Shown: positions 53,176 through 62,713, counted from the stretch's first letter. The stretch is DNA of 64,000 nucleotides from Donghicola mangrovi (GCF_013377535.1 NZ_JABCJE010000008.1:95402-159401); one strand, 5' to 3'. Notes: generated by a model not told the origin, from the letters alone. Numbers and translations: made by a program.

Positions 53176-54196
53176 TCTCGATACCGGCCACATTTTCCTG
53201 ACCACGCTGGCTCCGATCAAGGCCGGTGCACCCAAGGATAGCCCGCAAAACTCGTACGAACAGAGGGTGCGCATCGCGCTTGCCAAGCTGCCGACGGCGC
53301 ATCAATCGCCGGCGACGGAAAACTTTGAATACAACAGCCCCTTTGCCCGCAACACGCGCAACCACTTGGCCCGCATGTTCGTGCTGGACGACGTCGTTTA
53401 CAACGGGCGCAACACGATGAACCCGTTGCTTGCCCGCTTTCGCAGGGTGAACCAGATGATTTCGGATCCGGTTGACCGCCTCAATGCCCCCTACCTGGTG
53501 TTTTGCGCCGAGGTGGACGCGATCACCCAAGAGGGCGATCCGCTGCCCACCACCCTGACCGAACCCCAGCAGCGCGAGGTGCGGGCCGGCTATGCCCGCA
53601 AGCTGTGGGAGACGATGCAAGAGGAACTGATCTGCATCTACTCGAACTGCTACGGGTTCGAGACGGTGCAAACGGCCGACGATTTCGCCAATTATCTGGA
53701 CCGCTGCCACGTCGAAACGACCATGCCGTTTCACGACTATTACCTCAGTCTGGATCAGGCAGGCTTTCACCACCTGCCACTAAAAGGGCTGCTTTACGGC
53801 GTTTTGGCGCCGCTCGGGCTTGGTGCGCTAGTGCTGGTGCTCTGGCTTTTTGGGCTGTCGCATCTGCCCTTGATCGGCTGGTCGACGCTTGCGACGGGGC
53901 TAGGGGCGATCTTGCTGGGGGTGATTTTGGCCGTGCTGGCCATCCGGTACGCCATCAAAAACGGTGAGAAACCGCTAGCCCCCGCGAAATATGACGATCT
54001 GCCTTCGGTGCTCAAGGCGCTCTATATCCAGCAAAACTTCTCGGACTTTTTCATCGAGAACCAAGGCGTTTCAGACACGGACCTCTACGCGGCATTCGGC
54101 CAGTTCATTCAGGCGCATAAGCCGCAGGACCGCACGTCTATGACGCAAAAGCCGGGTGTGATTTCCTCGGCTTCCCCCTCCAACGTGACCCAATAG
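53168..54196 (+). CDS. Unrecognised membrane protein of the peroxidase/P450 operon
   Basis: A 342-aa protein. The N-terminal part begins GHIFLTTLAPIKAGAP and has RNHLARMFVLDDVVY (residues 64-78) and NAPYLVFCAEVDA (106-118), a pattern echoing the HFARW/SNFNG motifs of the preceding protein, so the two may be related domains (inference). Two membrane helices follow at about 207-230 and 236-262, then a cytoplasmic tail ending in a Ser/Thr-rich segment. It could anchor the soluble heme enzymes at the membrane. It starts inside the previous gene and ends 17 bases before the peroxidase. Confidence 0.6.
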   Translation: MPDLDTGHIFLTTLAPIKAGAPKDSPQNSYEQRVRIALAKLPTAHQSPATENFEYNSPFARNTRNHLARMFVLDDVVYNGRNTMNPLLARFRRVNQMISDPVDRLNAPYLVFCAEVDAITQEGDPLPTTLTEPQQREVRAGYARKLWETMQEELICIYSNCYGFETVQTADDFANYLDRCHVETTMPFHDYYLSLDQAGFHHLPLKGLLYGVLAPLGLGALVLVLWLFGLSHLPLIGWSTLATGLGAILLGVILAVLAIRYAIKNGEKPLAPAKYDDLPSVLKALYIQQNFSDFFIENQGVSDTDLYAAFGQFIQAHKPQDRTSMTQKPGVISSASPSNVTQ

Positions 54197-54213
54197 GACC
54201 GGACGCTCCGATC

Positions 54214-55917
54214 ATGACACGTATTCTTAACCTCAACGACATTCAGGGGAATGTCACCCGCGCCTATGGCCGTTATTCCTTTCCTTTTGCCCGCTACATT
54301 TTCTTCCACTTCCCAAGCCCCTCTGCGGGCCGTGCCTTTCTGGATCGGGTGCGCCTGCTGGTGACCACCGCATCCCGCTGGGGGGACGACAATCCGCGGC
54401 CCTTTTGCACGACCAATTTGGGGCTGACCTTCCCCGGATTGCTGGCCCTGCAATTGCCGGTTCGCACCCTTCAAGCGATGCCGGACGAGTTTATCGAGGG
54501 GATGAAGCAGCGCGCGTTCATCCTCGGGGATCGGGACCAGAGCAAAACCGAAAAATCGGCCGAGCAGGATGATTGGGACAGGCATTGGGACCCGATCTGG
54601 CAACGCAGCCGCGAGCCCGGCACACTGGGCTTTGGCACCGATGATGTCCACGTTCTGATCACCCTGAACGCGCAGTGCCAGAGCGCCCATGCCCCCGACA
54701 AACCGCACCAAGCCTTTGCCGACCGCACCGAAGAGCTGTTGAAGATCGCCGAAGAAACCGGTGTCAAACACCTCAGGGGGATTGGCGCCAAGGGCGATCA
54801 GGATTTTCAGGATGCCTCTGCGGTGTTCGACAATATCGGCGGCCTCAATCTGCCCACACCGAAAGAGCACTTTGGATTTACCGACGGGATCGGGAACCCC
54901 GTTTTCGAAGGCCAACTGCCCGAGGAAGATGTCAGCGAGGCCGTGATCGGCCAAGGCAAGATCATGCAGTACGACAAGGCCGGAAACCCCATTTGGGAAC
55001 CCTTGGCCACTGGCGAGTTCATCCTTGGCCATCCCGACGAAAGTCAGGAGCTGCCCCCCACATCGCCGCCCTCGCAGTTCATGCACAACGGCACCTTCTT
55101 TGCCTTTCGCAAGCTGCACGAAAACGTCGCCACCTTCGACGCCGTTGTGAACGAAGAGGCAGAGCGCTTTGCCAAAGTGATGGATGTCAGCCACGAAGAA
55201 GCGGTCGAGACCATTCGCGCCAAAATGTGCGGGCGCTGGTCCGATGGTGTGCCCCTGTCCAAGGTGCCGACCTACGAGGCGTGGCTTGCCTTCGGAGAAA
55301 AGATGGGCTTCCGCGGCGAAGGGGTCTCCCCGATCGACGGGTACAAGAACCAGCTGGCCTACATCGGCTCTCCCGAAGCGCGGGATTTCCGCTATGGCGA
55401 CGATATGGCTGGCTATAAATGCCCGGGCGGGGCGCATATGCGCCGCATGAACACCCGCGACTACCTTGATCCCCTGAACAAGAGCGGGCTGGATCAGCTA
55501 ACCGGCGAGCCGGAAAAGAACATCGGCGCCACCAGCGCGCTGAACAAACGCCGCCGCATTCTGCGCCGGGGTCTGCCCTATGGCGCGCCGAACTATGTGC
55601 ACAAGGATGACGACACCGAACAGGGCGTCATCATGCTGATCATGGGCGCCAGCCTGTTCCGCCAGTTCGAGTTTATCCAGCAGCAATGGATTCAATACGG
55701 GCTCGACTTCCATCAGGGCAACAACACCTGCCCGATGCTTGGCAATCACGTTCACCATACCCGCCACACCATCCCGTCCGACCCCAAATCCGGCAAGCCG
55801 CCCTATGTCATGAGCAAGCTCAAGACGTTCGTTGAATGTCGGGGCGGCGATTACTTCTTTGCGCCTTCGATGACGGCGCTGCGGATGATGGCGATGGGGG
55901 TTTTCGACCCAACCTGA
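54214..55917 (+). CDS. DyP-type heme peroxidase, long form
   Basis: A 567-aa dye-decolourising-type peroxidase. The distal Asp motif GFTDG (G-x-x-D-G) is at residues 221-225, and the heme-ligand/Arg region CPGGAHMRRMNTRD at 403-416 matches the GAHIRR-x-NPR element of long DyPs (proximal His about 408). The start LNLNDIQGNVTRAYGR also fits, and the C-terminus has MGASLFRQFEFIQQQWIQYG. No Tat or Sec signal is present, unlike many DyPs, so it should stay in the cytoplasm. It is the third gene of a four-gene operon ending in a P450. Confidence 0.88.
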   Translation: MTRILNLNDIQGNVTRAYGRYSFPFARYIFFHFPSPSAGRAFLDRVRLLVTTASRWGDDNPRPFCTTNLGLTFPGLLALQLPVRTLQAMPDEFIEGMKQRAFILGDRDQSKTEKSAEQDDWDRHWDPIWQRSREPGTLGFGTDDVHVLITLNAQCQSAHAPDKPHQAFADRTEELLKIAEETGVKHLRGIGAKGDQDFQDASAVFDNIGGLNLPTPKEHFGFTDGIGNPVFEGQLPEEDVSEAVIGQGKIMQYDKAGNPIWEPLATGEFILGHPDESQELPPTSPPSQFMHNGTFFAFRKLHENVATFDAVVNEEAERFAKVMDVSHEEAVETIRAKMCGRWSDGVPLSKVPTYEAWLAFGEKMGFRGEGVSPIDGYKNQLAYIGSPEARDFRYGDDMAGYKCPGGAHMRRMNTRDYLDPLNKSGLDQLTGEPEKNIGATSALNKRRRILRRGLPYGAPNYVHKDDDTEQGVIMLIMGASLFRQFEFIQQQWIQYGLDFHQGNNTCPMLGNHVHHTRHTIPSDPKSGKPPYVMSKLKTFVECRGGDYFFAPSMTALRMMAMGVFDPT

Positions 55918-55941
55918 CCGATACCAGTAAAAGGGGTGACT

Positions 55942-57285
55942 ATGCTCAACGCTGTCAGGAATATCGTCACGACTGTTCTCCAGCGGCTCATGCTGTGGGC
56001 AGAGGGTTTGTTTTCGCTGGCCTTTCTGATCGCCAAGGGGGCTGGGGCCGCGCTGTCTGGCCGGATCGGGGACTTCTTGCTGGAGCCTGCCACGCAGCGC
56101 CGCGTGTTCGCATTTCTGAGGGCATTCTTGCCGAACATCGCGCTGAAAAGAGTGGTGATGAAGAGTTACGACAACACAGGCACCGCCCTTGTCACCCGCC
56201 GCAGCGATGTGCTGGACGTTCTGAACCGCAACGACGATTTCGAAGTGGTTTACGGCTCGCGAATGCGCCAACTGACCGAGGGAGAGAACTTCTTTCTCGG
56301 GATGCAGCCCGGGTGGGACTATACGCGCGACACCTCTGCGATGCGCCTCGCCGCCCGCATTACCGACGTGTCAGAGACCGTTTTGCCAAGGGCGCGCGAT
56401 CTGGCCACACGCATCGTTAATGACAGCGATGGCAGGATCGACATCGTCCCGTCGTTGACCCTCGAAGTGCCGTGGGACATGACCGCGACCTATTTCGGCT
56501 GCGGCGGAGAACGCGAAAAGATGCAGGAATGGACCAGCACGCTGTTCTGGTACCTGTTTCAGGATCTGGCCGCCGATGCCCAAGGCGGGGCCACAGCGCT
56601 GGGTCACGCGGCCGAGCTGCGCGCCTATCTCGATGCCCACATAGCCGAGCGCAAAGCCAATCCCACCGATGGGGTCGATATCCTGAACCGGTGTCTTTCG
56701 CTTCAATCGGCGAACACCCCCGGGATGAGCGATCTGGGCATTCGCAACAATCTGCTGGGTCTGCTGATCGGTGCGATCCCGACGATCTCCAAGGCAAGTT
56801 GCCTCGCGCTGGACGAATTGCTGAACCGTCCCGAGGCGCTTGCCTCGGCCCATGCGGCGGCCTTGGCGGATGATGACGCCCTGCTGGCCCAACACATTTG
56901 GGAAGCGCTGCGGTTTAACCCCTTTAACCCCGTCATTTACCGCCGCGCCCTTCATGATACCGAGGTCGCGCGATCGACTCTGCGGCAGGTTCGGATATGC
57001 AAAGGCCAGATCGTTTTTGCTGCGAATGTCTCGGCCTGTTTCGACAGGCTCGACATTCCCGATCCGAATAGCTTCCGCACGGATCGACCGTGGAGCGATT
57101 ACATCATCTGGGGCTACGGGATGCACACCTGTTTCGGTGACATGATTAACAAGGCCGTCATCCCCGCGATCCTCAAGCCCCTGCTGGCACAAAAGAATTT
57201 GCGCCGCGCGGCCGGAGAGGCCGGGCAGATAAAGCCCGGCATTGCGGGCTTTCCCGGCCATTTCTGGGTGGAGTTCGATAGGTAG
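55942..57285 (+). CDS. Cytochrome P450 with non-canonical I-helix
   Basis: A 447-aa P450. The heme-thiolate motif is WGYGMHTCFGD (Cys about 397) and the K-helix ExxR is EALR (321-324). The I-helix segment IGAIPTISK (276-284) keeps the Thr but has Pro where the catalytic acid of AGxE/DTT normally sits, so normal O2 activation with an electron-transfer partner may not occur. No ferredoxin or reductase gene is nearby. An amphipathic or hydrophobic N-terminus (WAEGLFSLAFLIAKGAGAAL) could touch the membrane. I start at the ATG at 55942, six bases after AAGGGG; a GTG at 55936 is the alternative. Confidence 0.85.
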   Translation: MLNAVRNIVTTVLQRLMLWAEGLFSLAFLIAKGAGAALSGRIGDFLLEPATQRRVFAFLRAFLPNIALKRVVMKSYDNTGTALVTRRSDVLDVLNRNDDFEVVYGSRMRQLTEGENFFLGMQPGWDYTRDTSAMRLAARITDVSETVLPRARDLATRIVNDSDGRIDIVPSLTLEVPWDMTATYFGCGGEREKMQEWTSTLFWYLFQDLAADAQGGATALGHAAELRAYLDAHIAERKANPTDGVDILNRCLSLQSANTPGMSDLGIRNNLLGLLIGAIPTISKASCLALDELLNRPEALASAHAAALADDDALLAQHIWEALRFNPFNPVIYRRALHDTEVARSTLRQVRICKGQIVFAANVSACFDRLDIPDPNSFRTDRPWSDYIIWGYGMHTCFGDMINKAVIPAILKPLLAQKNLRRAAGEAGQIKPGIAGFPGHFWVEFDR

Positions 57286-57289
57286 AGGG

Positions 57290-57309
57290 CCGAGGGGCTC
57301 GCCCCTCGG
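57290..57309. terminator. Hairpin between convergent P450 and RTX genes
   Basis: CCGAGGGGC and GCCCCTCGG form a perfect 9-bp stem with a 2-base loop directly after the P450 stop, 19 bases before the end of the RTX gene on the other strand. The T-runs are weak, but position supports a shared terminator. Confidence 0.55.
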
Positions 57310-57328
57310 TTCAGATCGCAAATTGCCC

Positions 57329-59384
57329 TTAGAATATGTAGACGTCGGATGCATCCAGTTCCGGCGCGCCAGAGAGGATTGCAATCAACTGTCTGGTCTG
57401 GCTGCCAGTCCCATGGGCATCATAGTAAAGACGGCCAAGGTCGCTTTCATAGATGATCCGGCCAGCCGCATCTTCCGCCACCCCGTCCGTGTTCGAGGCG
57501 AATGCAGAGACGTCCAGCGCCCCAACGGGAAGGCCACCGTAGATGTTCTGGCACAGGCCAATGCGATCATAATCCCCGTCGAAATCCAAAATCTTGTCGG
57601 CGTTGCGCAGGGTGGCAGCCTCGGTAAAGATGAACGTGTCGTCGCCGGCCCCACCCTTCAGTTTGTCAGACCCTTTGCCGCCATAGAGACTGTCATCGCC
57701 CTCTCCGCCATAGAGGCGGTCCTTGCCGCCGTTGCCATACAGGCGATCATCCTCTGAATTTCCGTAAAGGCGGTCTCTGGCCCCGCCGCCGGACAGAAAG
57801 TCAGCATCGCTGCCACCGGACAGTACATCCCTCCCCCCATTCCCGAACAGCTTGTCACTGCCATCATCCCCGAACAGGCGGTCATTGCCCCCATTGCCGC
57901 GCAATGTATCGTCGCCGTCCAGCCCGCGAACGGTATCGTTCCCCGTGAGCGCCGCGATCAGATCACCGCCGTTGCTGCCGAAAACGCTGTCATCCCCGCT
58001 CGACGGTGCGGCGACAACGACCTCCTCTGGGGACGAAACGGTGACCTGATAGCCGCCTGTCCCTGTGGCATAATCATTAACGCGCAGGTAATAGGTGCCC
58101 GTGACGGTCGCAGTGTAGGTGATGAGCGAACTTGTCCCTCTCCTCCGTCGTCATTCTGCGCGATCAATCCGAGGACAGGGTTAAAGAAGTAGATATACGG
58201 ATCGACGTTCCCCTGAGCCGTGGCCTCCACCAAAATCTCGTAGGTTTTCCCGGCCTCAAGGTTCAGGGCAAAGTAATCTGTATCCGACAGGGCATCAATG
58301 GCAGAGGCAAACGCCCCACCATTCACCGTCAGCAAGGCAGCATCATCGAAATCAGTCGAGATGTCGGTCGTGGTCGTGGACCCTGAGTTTGCCGTCGTGC
58401 TTGGGGTCGAGGCCACCGCTGAAATCTGGTAGGTACCCACGCCGGACCCGTTGGCATAGGCCGTCACATAATAATATCCGGTGGTGCTGGCGGTGAAACC
58501 CGTGATGCGGGCATCGAGCCCGTCATCTGTTTGGGGGCTGTTGTCGTTGTCCCAATCCGACAGGTGAACGCCATCGGGGGTGCGAATGCGGATCTTCGGA
58601 TCTTCTAGCGACCGCTGCCCGCTCCGCGCACCGCAAAGCTGTAGCTGTTGCCCGCGACCAGCCAAATCTTGAACCAGTCAGAGTCCCCCGAGAAATCGAT
58701 CGCACCGTCCAAAGAGGTCCCGAGTTCCAGCACCGCTGTGGCCGAGGTATCGCCCGGCAAATCCTCGGCGATGCTATAGAACCGCCCCTCGGCCCACCCT
58801 TCGGTCCCATTAGGGATGTTCTCCGCAACATAGCTTTCATCAAGCCGGTGCCGCAGGAAGGTCACGATGCCACCGTTGTTGTTCATTCCGGCAACCACAT
58901 CCGACAGCAGGTGTTCGGTCACTTCGCCGTTCTGATTGTCCACCACCCAGATTTGAGTGGGATCAGAGCCGTAATAGCGGGTCACGATCATGGAGTGCTG
59001 GCCATAGGCACCGCTTGTGTTAACCGCCTCGAGCCGCAAAATGTCGCCAACCGCAATCGCGGCATAGGGATTATCCCTGTTGATCAGGTTCGTGCGGTCC
59101 CACCCATCGCCCGCGAGGTCGGCGGTCACCGCGTACCCCTGCTCCGAGGCGGCTCCGGGCGTGGTCGGGTTGTTGTTCACCGCGCGGCCCGCATTCCAGG
59201 CCTGATTGATCGGCACCCCGGCCAGGTTCGTGATCGCCCACACAAGCGCAGTGCAGCCCACATCCTCCCATGGGGTTTCGTGGGTCGCCGCATATCGGGC
59301 GATATCAACCACTTCGTCTATCGTCGCCCCAGAGCGAATACCGTCATACCCGAAACGCGTTACCAGAGTGCCTGCAATTGCCAT
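57329..59384 (-). pseudogene. RTX-repeat secreted protein with a cysteine-peptidase/CHAP-like front domain, split by two one-base deletions
   Basis: Three frames join into one protein of about 685 aa. Part 1 (ATG at 59384, MAIAGTLVTRFGYDGI) has a candidate Cys-His-Asn triad: ETPWEDVGCTALVWA, YGQHSMIVTRYYG and IWVVDNQNGEV. Then come two PPC-like modules (DFSGDSDWFKIWLVAGNSYSF; DTDYFALNLEAGKTYEILVEA) and calcium-binding RTX repeats (GNGGNDRLFGDDG onward) with a C-terminal secretion domain. Breaks occur at about 58612 (AGCGGTCG, expected AGCGGGTCG) and 58136 (GAGGGACA, expected GAGGGGACA); restoring one G at each reconnects all domains. No signal peptide is seen, consistent with type I secretion. 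Confidence 0.75.
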
Positions 59385-59449
59385 GTAATAACTTCCCTCA
59401 TTAAACATCGGAAAGTTATTCAGCCCATGATTGAATTTGAATTATAAAT

Positions 59450-59470
59450 GGGGAAACAATTCTTTTCCCC
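59450..59470 (-). terminator. Possible terminator between the SGNH gene and the RTX gene
   Basis: On the minus strand GGGGAAA pairs with TTTCCCC around a 7-base loop, followed by an A/T-rich stretch (ATTTATAATT). It lies downstream of the SGNH-like gene and upstream of the RTX gene. Confidence 0.35.
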
Positions 59471-59554
59471 GAGAACTTACATTAATATTCCCGAATAATT
59501 TCTAATTTGAGATTTCAATTAACTGGAATGGATTTCGGCGCTGAGGGGCCGACC

Positions 59555-60232
59555 TCAGGCCGCCAGATTCAACCCATTTTCCGCAAATAGTCGCCGCAGG
59601 ACCATCGCACCGTAGTCGACGTTGCCATGGACACCATCTTCGGCACGCAGTTTCGCGGGTAGCTCTCTGCCACTCAAATCTGCGTCTTCGAAGGGGTCGA
59701 ACACGTTGATCCCTTCGTCCCGCAAAAGAGCCGTAATCCGATCTCGGAACAACATCGTCTCGGCGTGATCTTTAACAATAGGCGGCGCAATGACGGTGAG
59801 ATCGCAGCGTTTATGCGCCCATTTCAGAAGCCGAAACAATTGCCCGCGCTTGGCTTCGAGGAACGCATCCACAAACGCGTCCGACACATAAAACGCCTCA
59901 TCCGAGTCAATGGCTTGCTCAATAGAACTCGTATGTCCGGCCCGCGAAAAGGGCGGCACCATGCGCCCCAAATGGTAGCCGATGCTGGCCAAAACAGGCG
60001 TCTGATCAGAGAAAATGGACCCGCCAATCGTCTCGCTAAATTTCGAGATGCTGACATTCACAGGCCTACGGTTTTTGGACATCATTCCCCACCGTTTATG
60101 CGGGCGAATTTGATTTTCGTGCCAGTGATTGCCGGACAAAGAGAACATTTCCGACTTCAATCCCGCGGCCAAGGCTGCACTTTGCAAAGCTCCACAATGG
60201 CTATCGCCAACGATAATCAGATCAGGCTTCAT
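59555..60232 (-). CDS. SGNH-hydrolase-like protein
   Basis: A 225-aa protein. It begins with DLIIVGDSHCGALQSAALAA, where GDSH is the block I nucleophile motif of SGNH esterases and acyltransferases. SLSGNHWHENQ may supply a block with Gly/Asn, and the C-terminal EDGVHGNVDYGAMVLRRL has the D-x-x-H pair (block V). It starts 11 bases inside the end of the GSCFA gene, so the two are co-translated. The likely role is acyl or glycan modification (inference). Confidence 0.72.
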   Translation of the reverse strand: MKPDLIIVGDSHCGALQSAALAAGLKSEMFSLSGNHWHENQIRPHKRWGMMSKNRRPVNVSISKFSETIGGSIFSDQTPVLASIGYHLGRMVPPFSRAGHTSSIEQAIDSDEAFYVSDAFVDAFLEAKRGQLFRLLKWAHKRCDLTVIAPPIVKDHAETMLFRDRITALLRDEGINVFDPFEDADLSGRELPAKLRAEDGVHGNVDYGAMVLRRLFAENGLNLAA

Positions 60233-61298
60233 TGTAGCTCTCCAAAATGGCTTCTTCACAAACAATGGTTTCTTCGGCCATCGATTGTTCAAGCGCCGCG
60301 TCTGCTTTCTTGGCTGCGGCGATCTCGGTGTCGTGGCGGGAGGGGCCGGTCAAATTCAGGCCCCCGAAGAAATGGCGCATGACCAGTTTGACACCGGCAA
60401 GCTCGACGGAGCGCATATTCGGGGCAAAGAAACTGGATCGCGTCGGTGCGCCCGCAATGATCTCGTAGGAGGGGAAGTAATCCACTTCAGCGAAGTCCTC
60501 AGCGATTTCGCCGGCAACCCCGCGCAGAACCGATTTCGACCGCGTGGTCGCGACCAGAACGTGCTGGCCGCTCGCCGTCGCGGTCAGAGGCACAGGGCTC
60601 ACCGTCAACAGAAGGTGAATGTCGGGGTTCAGGCGCTTGAGCAAAACCAGCGCGTCATCCAAGGCCTCGCGGATGGCCGCAGCGCGATAATTCACAAAGA
60701 CATGCTGCTCGGGATCAAATGTGCCCCCGATTGTGCCGGGACACGCGGCGTAGGGCTGGCCTTTGGTATTTTCCCACCCTTCTGTAAGCCCGAGTGTGAA
60801 AACAAATACGTCAGAATTCTGGACAGATTTGCGAAGACCACGCACCATTGCGGCACGAGAGACGATGGCTGCTTCCTCGGTCCTGAAAGGCGTTGGCTCG
60901 ATCATCGGGCGCAGGCTGTCGCGGAACCCGCCAGCCTGATCCTGCCAAAGCTCGGGTTCACGCACCGGCACATCCCCGACGGCCATTTGCAAGAGCAACC
61001 GCAATTGCGCAGCGGTATATATATTCGCCGTGCGCGCCGAAAACACCCCGTAATTAAAGCTCTTAGCGAGATCTTTCGGAGTGTCCCCCGGGGCAGGCTC
61101 CCCATTCACCCAGCCGATATTACGCTCTTTTAACGCCCGAGAAATGTGCTGTGCGAAACAAGATCCATAGGTCGCGAATTGCGCATCTCGGGGGAGGGTC
61201 CAAGGGCTTTTCCACAAGCCGGAAAGTCCATAGAGGCCCGCCTCAGCAACCCCCGTACGCCAAAATGCAGTTCTGGGAAGGGAAATATATGGGTGCAT
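60222..61298 (-). CDS. GSCFA-domain protein
   Basis: A 358-aa protein of the GSCFA family (PF08885). The name-giving motif is seen in ATYGSCFAQHISRALKERN (residues about 42-60). It also has DVFVFTLGLTEGWENTKGQPY, LLLTVSPVPLTATASGQHVL and VDYFPSYEIIAG, all typical of the family, which is related to SGNH hydrolases. Its function is unproven; members occur with surface glycan genes. The start is the ATG at 61298 and it heads a two-gene unit with the SGNH-like gene. Confidence 0.88.
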   Translation of the reverse strand: MHPYISLPRTAFWRTGVAEAGLYGLSGLWKSPWTLPRDAQFATYGSCFAQHISRALKERNIGWVNGEPAPGDTPKDLAKSFNYGVFSARTANIYTAAQLRLLLQMAVGDVPVREPELWQDQAGGFRDSLRPMIEPTPFRTEEAAIVSRAAMVRGLRKSVQNSDVFVFTLGLTEGWENTKGQPYAACPGTIGGTFDPEQHVFVNYRAAAIREALDDALVLLKRLNPDIHLLLTVSPVPLTATASGQHVLVATTRSKSVLRGVAGEIAEDFAEVDYFPSYEIIAGAPTRSSFFAPNMRSVELAGVKLVMRHFFGGLNLTGPSRHDTEIAAAKKADAALEQSMAEETIVCEEAILESYNEA

Positions 61299-61484
61299 GA
61301 ATCATACCGAAGAATTAAAATAAACTCTCCTTTAGTACATAAAAGATGGCCCAATTCGTAAAGCAAAAATAACACAATGGTTAAAGTTTATGTAAGCGGT
61401 AGCCTCTGAGTTCCCCTGCGATGCCCCCAGAGAGGAATACCGAAGTGCTGAACAAGAACAATCCTGCCCCGTACCAGCGCCTGA

Positions 61485-62549
61485 TCAGGTCGCGGGTCTG
61501 TCGTCGATCGAGATCGATTTGCGCAATTGGTCCGTACGGTAGCCGATCGCTTTGGGGTTACGGATGCCGCGCACGAACTGGGTGTCGTACAGCTCTCGCA
61601 CCGCGCCTTCGATCTTGAGCGACGCGACGGTTTTCCCGCTAACCGTATCCACGACCATAATCCCGCACATGGGCTGCAGCCCGTGCCGCGCCAGCACGTC
61701 ATCAAGCGGCAGACCGGTGAACACGCCCCCCTCTCGTGGCAGGGACAGGCCGATGATCGCGTAGCGCCCCGCAAAGGACAGCCCCCGCGCGTAACCGGGG
61801 CAAACGGCGACTTGGTGGAAGGCCCCCGTGTCCACATCGACGTAACCAAACGCCCCTTGTCCCGAATTCAGCAGCCACAGCTTGCCGCGGTACAGACGCG
61901 GCGAATGGGGCATGCTCAGCCCCCGAGTGATGATCGCGTTTGAGCGGACATCAATAACAACGCCGCCATCCGCTCGGGCCTCGCGCCAGCCGCCTTTGAC
62001 ATCGGTGGTCGACACCGCGGTGACATAGGCAGGGCTGCCCTTGTCCGCGGCCAGACCGTTCAGATGACAGCGATCCTCGGCCACCATTCCGGTGATAAAA
62101 CCGGGCTTCCAGATCGGGCGGAAGCTATAGCCCGCGCTGACCGTGGCCAGACAGTTAAAAAAGGTATTCACAAAGATCGGGCGCCCACTGCGCGTTGCCA
62201 CGATGTCATGGGCATCCAGATCGCCAGTCACCCAGGACAGGCGCGGCATATAAAGGGCGTCGTGCCCGTCTTCGTCCTGCCCTTCGCCACGCAGGAAATC
62301 GTCGAAGCGATAAATCTGGTGCTGTGTCGCCAGAAAAAGCTGCTGCTGGTTCGCCGACACGCCGATCCCCATGGCACGGGGAAAGGACAGCTCTAGCGCG
62401 CCACTTGCATTCCCGTCCGCCCCGCCGACAAAGAAAATCTTGCCCGCCTGATAGGTGCTGAACAGGACCGACCCCTTTGTTTTACTCAGCCATTCGTCGA
62501 AACCTTGGCTTTTGTGGATGGCGTAAGGGGGGTCGTTTTCAAAAGTCAT
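61485..62549 (-). CDS. TIGR03032-family (DUF4915) protein
   Basis: A 354-aa beta-rich protein of unknown function. FDEWLSKTKGSVLFSTYQAGKIFFVG, LSFPRAMGIGVSANQQQLFLATQHQIYRF and SMPHSPRLYRGKLWLLNSGQGAFGYVD (each given in part) are hallmarks of the TIGR03032 family. The repeated blade-like pattern suggests a beta-propeller. In other bacteria these genes lie with RTX, sulfotransferase or surface-protein genes, as here. There is no signal peptide. It lies alone between the GSCFA gene and the second RTX gene. Confidence 0.85.
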   Translation of the reverse strand: MTFENDPPYAIHKSQGFDEWLSKTKGSVLFSTYQAGKIFFVGGADGNASGALELSFPRAMGIGVSANQQQLFLATQHQIYRFDDFLRGEGQDEDGHDALYMPRLSWVTGDLDAHDIVATRSGRPIFVNTFFNCLATVSAGYSFRPIWKPGFITGMVAEDRCHLNGLAADKGSPAYVTAVSTTDVKGGWREARADGGVVIDVRSNAIITRGLSMPHSPRLYRGKLWLLNSGQGAFGYVDVDTGAFHQVAVCPGYARGLSFAGRYAIIGLSLPREGGVFTGLPLDDVLARHGLQPMCGIMVVDTVSGKTVASLKIEGAVRELYDTQFVRGIRNPKAIGYRTDQLRKSISIDDRPAT

Positions 62550-62658
62550 AATCGGTGCTCTGGATCAAATCGGACGTGTCAGCGGAATAAGGAATGGACC
62601 CAACCTAGCGCCTCGCACTCCTGCATCCAAGGACGGCATTCCGGCAATTCGCTCCAAA

Positions 62659-62692
62659 CGAAACAGGGCAAGGTTTCCCCTGCCCTGTTCGT
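62659..62692 (-). terminator. Terminator of the second RTX gene
   Basis: AACAGGGCA (62662-62670) and TGCCCTGTT (62681-62689) form a perfect 9-bp stem, 22 bases beyond the RTX stop codon on the minus strand. The following TTTCG has only a short T-run. Confidence 0.6.
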
Positions 62693-62713
62693 GGTTGGTG
62701 TCGTGTGCGCCCC

